Shown here piece by piece: positions 57,316 to 64,000 of a DNA stretch of 64,000 bases. The notes below the pieces were generated by a model. The model made no database searches. It was not told the origin of the DNA and saw only the letters and a list, made by a program, of their open reading frames with translations. How positions within the stretch are numbered: the stretch's first letter is position 1; each line of letters begins with the position of its first letter. Both the position numbers and the translations under genes were made by a program. The stretch is from the NCBI GenBank assembly GCA_007751475.1, contig CP036434.1, positions 6,515,524 through 6,579,523 of the forward strand, read 5' to 3'. Source of the DNA: Saltatorellus ferox (lineage in GTDB: Bacteria > Planctomycetota > UBA1135 > GCA-002686595).

Positions 57316-57584
57316 CCCCCGATGCCATCAAGCGCGCCCACGAAGCGCGGAAGAAGCTCCAGCAGGATCGCCGCCGGTCCTTCGCCGCCCAGAAGCACGG
57401 GCTGCACATGAACCACATCGGGGAAGCGCATCCCCGCTCGAAGCTGACCGCCGCCAAGGTGCGCGCGATCCGCAAGCGTCACGCGAAGGGGGAGTCGATG
57501 GGCTCCATCGCCCGTCGCTACGGCGTGACCCAACCCTGCATTTCCCAGATCGTTCACCGCGCCGCATGGCGCCACGTTTCCTGA
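57312..57584 (+). CDS. small helix-turn-helix protein
   Basis: 90 residues from ATG 57312 (MTPDAIKRAHEARKKLQQDR). The second half, SKLTAAKVRAIRKRHAKGES, MGSIARRYGVTQPCISQIVH, is the 'LT..qV..IR.....G.s...IA..fgVs...I..I' helix-turn-helix found in phage HNH-associated and regulator proteins. Start overlaps the upstream stop by four bases. Function: DNA binding, otherwise unknown. Confidence 0.75.
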   Translation: MTPDAIKRAHEARKKLQQDRRRSFAAQKHGLHMNHIGEAHPRSKLTAAKVRAIRKRHAKGESMGSIARRYGVTQPCISQIVHRAAWRHVS

Positions 57585-57591
57585 GCCTGCC

Positions 57592-58653
57592 ATGACCATT
57601 CAAGACCACGTCACCGAAGTCGAAACCGTCCCGTTCATCCAGCGCCAGATCGAAGAGGCGCTCGCCAACTACTCCCCCACCGATGCGGGGATCGCCGAGC
57701 TGGCTGCGAAAGCCGGGGGCCTCCAGATCGAGGACATCGACGATCGCGAGGGCTACCAGGCCGTCTCCACCGTCCGGAAGGAAGTGAAGGCCGTCCGCGT
57801 TCAGGTCGAGAAGACGCGGAAGGCGCTGAAGGCCGACGCGCTCGAGTATGGGCGCGCGGTCGACACCGAGGCGAAGCGGATCACCGCCGCCCTCCTGGAG
57901 ATCGAGGAGCCTCTGCACGAGCAGGAGAAGCTGATCGACGAGCAGCGCGCCGAGCGCAGGGCTGCTGAGGAAGCCGCGGCAAAGGCCGTCCTCGACGATC
58001 GGGTTACGATGCTCTAGGCCGTGGGCGCGAACGTGCCGGTATCGACGATCGCCGAGTGGGGCGACGAGGAGTATGAGTCGATGCTCGCGGAGTACGGCGC
58101 ACGCTGGCAGAAGCATCAGGACGAGAAAGCCGAGCGAGAGGCCCAGGAGGCCAAGGAGCGCGCGGAGGCGGAAGCCGCCGCCGAGGCCGCGCGGAAGGTC
58201 GAAGAAGCAGAGCGGGCCGCTGAGGCGGCCAGGATGGCCGAGGAGCGGAAGGCGCTTGATGTTGCCATTGCCGCCGCTGCGGCCGAGCGTGAGAAGCTGG
58301 AGGCCGAGCGCCGTGAACTCGACGAGGTGAAGCGGGTCGAGGCGGCGAAGGTCGCGGCCGTCCGGGAGGAGCGCGACCGAGCCGACCAGGAGAAGCGCGC
58401 CGCTGAACTCAAGACCCAGCGGGAAGCCGAGCTGGCCGCGAAGCGCGAAGCGGAGGCCGCCGAGCTGAAGGCGAAGCAGGAGGCCGGCCATTCCGATGCA
58501 GAGAAGATCCGGGCGTATGCCGACGCCCTCTGCGCAGTGCCCGCCCCGACCGTTGCCGACCGGCACGCTGCGGGCGAGGTGGATACCCTCCCGAGCATCG
58601 CCATTGCCGCGCTCTATGCGCTCGCCGACTCCCTCGACGGAGGTGCCGCGTGA
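57592..58653 (+). pseudogene. coiled-coil phage protein interrupted by an in-frame TAG
   Basis: Two parts in one frame, 57592-58014 and 58018-58653, separated by a single TAG at 58015-58017 (DDRVTML, stop, AVGANVPVSTIAEWGDEEYE). Together about 353 residues: an N-terminal domain, then long Ala/Glu/Lys/Arg-rich coiled coil (EAAAEAARKVEEAERAAEAA), then a short C-terminal domain. The segment across the stop looks continuous, so this is a nonsense mutation, an amber-suppressed codon or a sequence error. Its place just before RecE/RecT matches recombination-module accessory proteins. Confidence 0.75.
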
Positions 58654-59570
58654 GCCCCGCCTGGAACATCGACGACCCCCAGCCGGGGATCTACCACGGG
58701 CTCCCGGCCGAGGCCTACCACGCCTGCAAAGCCGCCGTCTCTCGTTCGACACTCCGCCAGTTCGACTTGGGTGACCCGGCGGCCGTCAAGCGGTACATCG
58801 ACAAGGGAATCGACACGACCCCTGCGATGGATCGCGGGAGTGCCGTAGACGTCGGGATCTTCGATGGGATGGCGGCCTTCCACGAGCAGTTCGCGCGCAA
58901 GCCGAAGTTCACGGGGCCGGGCGCCGTCGCCGCGCGTCAAGCGTGGGAGAAGGAGGCAGCCGGCGATGGGATCACCTACATGACCGACGCGCCCTACGAG
59001 AAGGCACTGAAGATGATCGAGTGCATCCGCGCGAACGACGCGGCCTCCGCGCTCTTCGACGCCGCCGAGCCGCAGATGTCGATCTTTTGGCGCGACGAGG
59101 ACACAGGCCTCATGTGCAAAGCGAGGCCTGACGCGTACGTGAAGTCGAAGGGCTGGAGCCTGGATCTCAAGACCTCCGGCAGCCTCGACGATCGGAAGCT
59201 TGGCTACACGATCGTGGACTATGCGGCCGACGTCCAGGCCGCGATGGTGCGCGATGGGCTACTCGCTAACGGGCTCCCGTGGCGCGGGCACTGCCTCGTG
59301 ACGGTGACCGAAAAGCCCGCCGTCGATGGGAACCATGACATGCGCCTCGACCTCCTAAGTGAGTCGTGGGTCCTCCACGGAGAGGCGCGCTTCATCCGCT
59401 GGAGCGGCCAGTACAAGGCCTGCCTCGAGTCCGACGAATGGCCCGGCCGCGCGGACGGAGTGAACGTCCTCGAGATGCCGAAGTGGCTGCATCACCAGTT
59501 CTCGGAGATGTCCGAGATGGGCCCGGCGCAAGAGCGCTTTGAGGCCACGAAGATCGCGCAGGCGTCGTAG
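58650..59570 (+). CDS. RecE-like PD-(D/E)XK exonuclease
   Basis: A 306-residue nuclease from a GTG that overlaps the upstream stop (GTGA). GIYHGLPAEAYHACKAAVSR, STLRQFDLGDPAAVKRY and AMDRGSAVDVGIFDGM form the opening of the RecE/exonuclease VIII-type (DUF3799) domain; the catalytic centre is in CKARPDAYVKSKGWSLDLKT (Asp, then D-x-K). It would resect double-strand ends to give 3' single strands for the annealing protein encoded next. Cytoplasmic, phage recombination module. Confidence 0.88.
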   Translation: MSPAWNIDDPQPGIYHGLPAEAYHACKAAVSRSTLRQFDLGDPAAVKRYIDKGIDTTPAMDRGSAVDVGIFDGMAAFHEQFARKPKFTGPGAVAARQAWEKEAAGDGITYMTDAPYEKALKMIECIRANDAASALFDAAEPQMSIFWRDEDTGLMCKARPDAYVKSKGWSLDLKTSGSLDDRKLGYTIVDYAADVQAAMVRDGLLANGLPWRGHCLVTVTEKPAVDGNHDMRLDLLSESWVLHGEARFIRWSGQYKACLESDEWPGRADGVNVLEMPKWLHHQFSEMSEMGPAQERFEATKIAQAS

Positions 59571-59613
59571 CCCGTCTACCCCCTTTCCCCTCGCTCTCAC
59601 CTACCGAAACACC

Positions 59614-60714
59614 ATGACCATTGCCCCACTTGCCCCACACTCGAACGGAGCCGCCAACGGCGGAAACCTGATCGAGACCTACGCTGCCAAGGTCGACATG
59701 AGCGGCAAGGCGCTCTTCGAAACGATGGTGGCGACCATCTTCCCCACTGGGCGAAACGTCCCGCCAGCGACGCGCGAACACGTCCAGGCGCTCTTGATGG
59801 TGGCTGAGGCGTACGACCTCAACCCGATGACGAAGGAGCTGTACGCCTTCCCTCAGAAGGGCGGCTCCGGGATCGTGCCGATCGTCAGCGTCGACGGCTG
59901 GTACAAGCTCATCAGCCGTCATCCGCAGAGCAACGGCTACACGGCGACCGTCGCGTTCGCGGAGGACGGCACCACCCCCGTCAGTGCGACCTGCGTCATG
60001 CACCGCAAAGACTGGGATCACCCCGTGGTCGTCACCGAGTACGTCAGCGAGTGCAAGCGGGATACGATCCCGTGGAACACGCAGCCCGCGCGAATGATCC
60101 GGCACCGGGCGATCATCCAGGCAGCCCGCTCGACCTTCGGCTTCGGCGGGATCTATGAGGCCGACGAGGGTGCGCGAATGGCCAGCCACGTCCCCAAGGA
60201 GCTTGAAGTGCCCCGCGAGGTCGAGATCGAGCAGAGCGTCGCCGACGAGATGAACGCCGAGATCGAGGCGCGCAAGGCGAAGTCCGCGATGAAGGAGGCC
60301 GTCCACAAGGACGCGCAGACCGCCGGCGCGGAGCCGAACGAGCACGCCGACCCCGCCCCCACCGTAGACGCCGAGAAGGCCGCAGCCAAGCGCCGCCAGG
60401 TCGTCGCCCAGATGCTAGAGCAGTTCGCGACCCGGGACATCGGCCGCGCCGTGCTCCAAGCGGAGTTCGGCGACCTGGAGAAGTTCTCCATGGCCGATGC
60501 CCAGCGCGCCGCCGACATCTGGATGAGGCTGGAGGACGGGACCGAGCCGCAGGATGCCTTCGGGGCCAAGGCGGCCGAGGTGTATCTGGGCGGGACTGAG
60601 CCAGGGCAGGGGGAGTCGGAGCCCGATCTGGGCCCAGACTCGGACGAGCCAAGCGGCCACGGGGCGCTGTTTACCAGCGACCGCGAGCCCGCCGTCTATG
60701 GGGAGGATACCTGA
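59614..60714 (+). CDS. bet: Bet/RecT-family single-strand annealing protein
   Basis: About 366 residues from ATG 59614, 43 bp after the exonuclease stop; the frame is open upstream but without family sequence. The Bet core is clear: ATREHVQALLMVAEAYDLNP, MTKELYAFPQKGGSGIVPIV, SVDGWYKLISRHPQ and TIPWNTQPARMIRHRAIIQA. The C-terminal 150 residues are a charged tail. Works with the RecE-like nuclease in single-strand annealing recombination. Confidence 0.92.
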   Translation: MTIAPLAPHSNGAANGGNLIETYAAKVDMSGKALFETMVATIFPTGRNVPPATREHVQALLMVAEAYDLNPMTKELYAFPQKGGSGIVPIVSVDGWYKLISRHPQSNGYTATVAFAEDGTTPVSATCVMHRKDWDHPVVVTEYVSECKRDTIPWNTQPARMIRHRAIIQAARSTFGFGGIYEADEGARMASHVPKELEVPREVEIEQSVADEMNAEIEARKAKSAMKEAVHKDAQTAGAEPNEHADPAPTVDAEKAAAKRRQVVAQMLEQFATRDIGRAVLQAEFGDLEKFSMADAQRAADIWMRLEDGTEPQDAFGAKAAEVYLGGTEPGQGESEPDLGPDSDEPSGHGALFTSDREPAVYGEDT

Positions 60715-60978
60715 TGGACAACTATCAGCTCATCGCGGAGAACGAGCGGCTCCGGCAGCAGCTCGCGGCCACTCAGAACCGGATCGGCGATAACGAAGGG
60801 GTCGGCGCGCCGAGGCCGTTCGCCTACAACGCCTGGAAGGACCCCTCTGGGCGCTCGAAACTCATGGGGCTGTCCGCAAGGGAAGCTTCAGCCGATGACC
60901 GAAAGCACCGCCCTCGCGTCGGTGAAGGCAGAGCGCGACGCACTCGCGGCCCGCGTGGCGGAGCCGGAGAAGATGTAA
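60714..60978 (+). pseudogene. short coiled-coil phage proteins, disrupted
   Basis: An ATG overlapping the Bet stop begins MDNYQLIAENERLRQQLAAT, a coiled coil, but downstream its frame becomes arginine-glycine rich and unprotein-like to 61205. In another frame at 60895 a separate start gives MTESTALASVKAERDALAAR, VAEPEKM and a stop at 60978. The arrangement suggests one or two small phage genes with a frame change, at the edge of the module. Confidence 0.45.
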
Positions 60979-61097
60979 CGCTCCCGATCCGAATGAACGA
61001 GCGGGTGTTGGCCCGGAGCTGCGCCCTGTCCGGATTCGAACCCGTGGGCTGCCGCTTAGGAATAGGGGGCTCTGGGCGCGAAAGTGGTCGCGTGGCC

Positions 61098-61110
61098 GGG
61101 GGGGGGGGGG
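61098..61110 (+). repeat. 13-bp poly-G tract
   Basis: An uninterrupted run of G flanked by GGCC and CGGCC. No gene is recognised over it, but such runs slip easily and are also error-prone in assemblies. Confidence 0.85.
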
Positions 61111-61216
61111 CGGCCGGTGGTAGGGGCGATCGGTATCGGGGCGGTAATCGAGCTACAGATCCCCCGTCCCAGGCGTGCCACAGACCCCCTCGCCCGCTAC
61201 CTTGAGGACCCTCATA

Positions 61217-61290
61217 GCCCACGTAGCTCAGCCGAATAGAGCACCGCGTTCTTAAAGCAGGAGACGTGGGTTCGAATCCGTCGGGCGTAC
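61217..61290 (+). tRNA. degenerate tRNA-like sequence (isotype uncertain)
   Basis: 74 nt with the D-arm TAGCTCAG-CCGAATA-GAGC and T-loop GGGTTCGAATCC at correct spacing and a TTCTTAA anticodon-loop-like segment (CTT would be Lys). However the acceptor (GCCCACG against GGGCGTA), anticodon and T stems pair poorly. It is likely a tRNA pseudogene or a recombined attachment-site scar at the border of the phage module, rather than a working tRNA. Confidence 0.5.
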
Positions 61291-61311
61291 CCCCTTTCGC
61301 CCAAAACACAC

Positions 61312-63225
61312 ATGCGTAAAGAACTGAGCACAGTAGCACTACTTCAGGCGCGCCTCGACCGAGGCCTTGACTACATAGAGCTCTTCGTTCCATTCGCTCT
61401 GTCCGCTATCGGCCACCTTGATTCCGAGAGCGGATTCCGAGTCGAGGACCTCCAGGGCAGGCTTCTGAACGACTTCGCCTTACACATCCCCACCGACACC
61501 TGCCGTGTCCTCCTCACACGAGCAAAGAAGAAGGATGCCATTTACCGCGAAGGCGGGCGCTATTTTCGAGACGAGGCTTTCGACTTCACATCATATCATT
61601 TCACCAATGAAGTGACAGCGATCACACGTCAATACGAGTGCATTGGCGCTCGGTTCGCTGAATTTCTCGCTGCCGAGTATCAGGAGTCCGTTACGACGGA
61701 CCAGGCCCTATCTCGCCTGCTAACTTTTCTCGAAGACAAGCAAGTTCCGCTGCTTCTTGGCGGCAACCTAGACCTCGCACTGGACGAAATCGACACAGAA
61801 GAAGGTGTGAGCCGTCGAACCGCCCGCTTTATACTTCATGATATCAACGCCTCACCCGAAACCAGGATCCAGCTCAACGGACTCCTGCAGGGTATAGTAA
61901 CCAAGCAGGCCATCCTTCTTCACGAGGTGGCCGGAGAGAAGGGCAGATTCAAAAAACTGCGAGCCTACCTCGATACAAATGTCCTTCTCGGTGCGCTCGG
62001 CCTCGAAGGCGAGACGATCGAGGCGGCCCAGTGTGCATTTATCGAACTGCTACGAGAGGCGGGAGTCGAGCTTTATGTCTTTGAGCGCACCCTGGCCGAA
62101 GTACGCGCCATCCTCAACAAAATGTCCGAGCTAATTGCTACTCCTCAAGGAGTCAAGGCACTAAGACCGACAGACCTCACGCGAGAACTCCGCAGAAGAA
62201 GAATCAGGCCGTCAGAGCTCAGGCAGCATATCGCGCTTCTCGAGCAGACCGTCAGGGGAAAGTTGCACCTTCAGGTTGCTGAGCTCCCCGACAGAGTGCC
62301 CCAATATACCGAGGATGAACAGTCGCTGGCTGAGGCGCTGAGACGCCGGGCTCGTCAAGGTGATCCGCTTCGCGACCCTAGGGTGACGCATGACGTCGAC
62401 AGCGTCGCGGCGATCCTCACGATGCGGAGAGGGGCCTCGTCCAGCAAACTCGATGACGCGCGCGCAATCTTCATTACGCGGTCATCTGAAGTCGCTAAGA
62501 ACACTCACATGTGGTGGACGAACCAGGGATTCTCGGGGATTCCGCCAGTAGTGCATCAATACTGGATCTCGAATGTCGTCTGGCTGAAGTCTCCCGGCGC
62601 TCGCTCTAAATTTGCTGACTACCAGGCTGGCGCGCTTGAAGCGCTCTGTGAAGCTGTACTGCAGCCGAAGACCAGCACGTGGGATCTCTTTCTTACGACG
62701 CTAGAGGATCTTGTTTCATCGGGTCAACTCTCCTCCGATGAGTCCATCGCATTAATTTGCTCTGACCTAGCAGACTCTTCCCTCTCTCGCCTTGAGGACG
62801 ATCTCGATGAGGCTGCAACCGAGTCCGATGCGAATTCCATCCGCGACGTCATCGAGAGATTGCAGGAGGGCCAATCGGCGCAGGTGATGGACTTGCGCGA
62901 CTCCCTATCGGACGAACAAGCGCGGGCAGCGCGAATGGAAGCAAACGTTCGAGACACGGCCGCCGTAGTTGCGAAATGGATTGCGCGCCCATTTTTCTTC
63001 TTGGTTTTCTTACTTATTGTCTTCGCAGTCTTATATGGCGTTGGCGTTCTCGGCGCAAGCCCCAGGGTGAAATTTTTTCTCGTGGCCACGCTAACGATTG
63101 CAACTATCGCCAATCTCGTGTGGGGCGTTCACTTGAATGGGATAGGCTCGCGGATGGAGTCTGCGCTCGCAGGCAGGATTGTGCGGCTAGTGCTGGACCG
63201 CAGGGATCGAGTTCCCGCAGAGTAG
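61312..63225 (+). CDS. PIN-domain protein with two C-terminal membrane helices
   Basis: A 637-residue protein. Residues 1-90 look like a winged-helix domain (LLQARLDRGLDYIELFVPFA, FALHIPTDTCRVLLTRAKKK). A PIN-type nuclease core begins near residue 217 (RAYLDTNVLLGALG with the first Asp), with later acidic positions in VTHDVDSVAAILTMRRG (about 360) and DDARAIFITRSSEV (about 383). A helical region follows (EDDLDEAATESDANSIRDVI), then two hydrophobic segments at about 558-580 and 585-605. Codon use and base composition are visibly less GC-rich than the neighbours, indicating transfer. Context (tRNA-like scar, recET module, IS66) suggests a mobile island cargo; a membrane-tethered RNase in defence is possible but unproven. 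Confidence 0.7.
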   Translation: MRKELSTVALLQARLDRGLDYIELFVPFALSAIGHLDSESGFRVEDLQGRLLNDFALHIPTDTCRVLLTRAKKKDAIYREGGRYFRDEAFDFTSYHFTNEVTAITRQYECIGARFAEFLAAEYQESVTTDQALSRLLTFLEDKQVPLLLGGNLDLALDEIDTEEGVSRRTARFILHDINASPETRIQLNGLLQGIVTKQAILLHEVAGEKGRFKKLRAYLDTNVLLGALGLEGETIEAAQCAFIELLREAGVELYVFERTLAEVRAILNKMSELIATPQGVKALRPTDLTRELRRRRIRPSELRQHIALLEQTVRGKLHLQVAELPDRVPQYTEDEQSLAEALRRRARQGDPLRDPRVTHDVDSVAAILTMRRGASSSKLDDARAIFITRSSEVAKNTHMWWTNQGFSGIPPVVHQYWISNVVWLKSPGARSKFADYQAGALEALCEAVLQPKTSTWDLFLTTLEDLVSSGQLSSDESIALICSDLADSSLSRLEDDLDEAATESDANSIRDVIERLQEGQSAQVMDLRDSLSDEQARAARMEANVRDTAAVVAKWIARPFFFLVFLLIVFAVLYGVGVLGASPRVKFFLVATLTIATIANLVWGVHLNGIGSRMESALAGRIVRLVLDRRDRVPAE

Positions 63226-63379
63226 TTCAATAAGTCGAGAGCGCACCTGCTTGGCAAGACCCAATTGATCGCCCTTCACGCATAGCGCGTATCCGTTCAT
63301 CAGAGGGTAGTGGGCCAGATCTGAGCAGTGCGGGCCGATGGAAGGTACCTGTGTGTTGAGCCAATTCCAAACCCGTCGA

Positions 63380-64000
63380 GCGTAGCGATCGAGTCGCTCC
63401 TGGCTGAGATTGCTAAGCTGTGGAGGGTCCTCAAGTAGCAGAGCGCCGAGATCGAACATCTCAAGGCGCGCAAGCCAAAGACGTTTCGTACCTCGGGCAA
63501 GCCGCCGTCCAGCGACATCACGTTCGTGTCTCGCCCTTCGATGAGGAAGCCCTCCGGGAAGATGCGAGATGGCCAGCCCGGGCCACCAGGGCAAGGGGCG
63601 CGACCAGGCACCGCCAGAGAACGTCGACGAGGTGAAGATGGTCAATCCAGATCGATGCGGCTCCTGCAGCGTGCCGTTGACCTGCGAGGATCCGCCGCCA
63701 CGGCGACATCAAATCAGCGACATCCCCCCTGTTGACCCAACGACTCTGGAGGTCCAGTTGCACACGTTGCTGTGCGACAACTGAGGGGCGGAGACCAAGG
63801 TAGACCTTCCGGACGACCTGCATGCGAGCAACCTTGGGCTGCACCTCTCGGCACTCGTAGTAAGCCTGGGCGCTTCAGGGATTCGTGTGGGAGACTGCCC
63901 AGATCACGAACTTGGGGGAAGAGGCCAGGAATCGGCGGGGCGTTTGCTGAGCAGTGGCAGTGCCCCGCACGTTCGAGAGGAATGCTGCCGCCTGGCGAGC
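63380..64000 (+). pseudogene. IS66 transposase (TnpC) remnant, continues past the window
   Basis: Pieces in shifting frames: EIEHLKARKPKTFRTSGKPP followed by SSDI (the coiled coil and SSKPPSSD motif), then GQPGHQGKGRDQAPPENVDE, VKMVNPDRCGSCSVPLT (zinc-binding, CxxC), PPRRHQISDIPPVDPTTLEV and LHTLLCDN, then a degenerate stretch resembling LP..V....LG..L.ALV. Several stops and frame changes mean it is dead. The DDE core, if any, lies outside the window. Confidence 0.8.

Noticed and set aside
63187..63459. Minus-strand frame of about 90 codons (MFDLGALLLEDPPQLSNLSQ)
   Set aside because: Reasonable composition, but most of its start overlaps the IS66 remnant antisense and its end overlaps the PIN gene; not enough support for a gene.
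1..64000. CRISPR arrays, rRNA genes and replication origins
   Set aside because: No regularly spaced short direct repeats, no rRNA-like sequence and no DnaA-box cluster were seen; the tandem repeats found are contiguous and lack spacers.

Overview
The window looks like a chromosomal, heavily rearranged segment of a high-GC planctomycete-like bacterium. The evidence is an ECF sigma factor of the planctomycete type (458-1018), a membrane Ser/Thr kinase with TPR-like repeats (29969-32174), a DUF1592/DUF1588/DUF1585-type cytochrome-associated protein (44833-46101), and several large secreted beta-helix or beta-propeller proteins that share one C-terminal domain (1053, 5010, 12276, 27875, 36270). 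The species is not identified; the lineage is inferred from gene families only.

Layout. 1-8092: end of a helical-repeat gene, ECF sigma factor, two secreted proteins, two IS91-like copies, a beta-barrel lipoprotein and a small membrane protein. 8093-13440: nested mobile DNA (5'-truncated group II intron, partial IS256, IS110 cut by an IS91-like element, propeller gene cut by the same element). 13486-27208: the metabolic core, an acetate/propionate uptake and activation locus: CBS/DUF294 protein, divergent sigma-54 activator, an intergenic palindrome and a textbook -24/-12 promoter, DcaP-like porin, small and large subunits of a sodium/acetate symporter, acetyl-CoA synthetase and a propionyl-CoA-synthetase-like enzyme. 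A complete IS256 element has jumped into the porin signal-peptide codons with an 8-bp target duplication. 27209-32174: gene debris, a secreted beta-helix protein and the kinase. 32175-41819: clustered IS91-like ends, a beta-helix gene whose signal peptide holds eight copies of a 7-bp repeat and is out of frame at this copy number (probable phase variation), an FG-GAP-like protein, intron and IS21 remnants, a second IS256-type element and a palindromic miniature element. 41859-49869: carboxypeptidase-regulatory-like protein, SpoU methyltransferase, truncated DUF1592 protein, GNAT acetyltransferase and a lipoprotein. 49965-57045: IS91-like, IS21, IS1634-like and IS3 pieces around a three-gene lipoprotein operon. 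57046-61300: the cut end of a phage-type operon with a RecE-like nuclease and a Bet/RecT annealing protein, then a degenerate tRNA-like sequence. 61312-64000: a PIN-domain protein with two C-terminal membrane helices and an IS66 remnant.

The unifying theme is an IS91-like rolling-circle element. At least nine copies and a few solo ends share one constant terminus (AC then GGATAGG, followed by a palindrome), while their other ends stop at different points. No copy encodes a full transposase. These ends have truncated the kinase, the DUF1592 gene, the propeller gene, IS110, IS3, istB and the phage operon. The acetate locus should work as a regulon: the activator would bind the intergenic palindrome and drive a sigma-54 transcript through porin, symporter and the two synthetases, but the porin is currently broken and the downstream genes are separated from the promoter by the IS.
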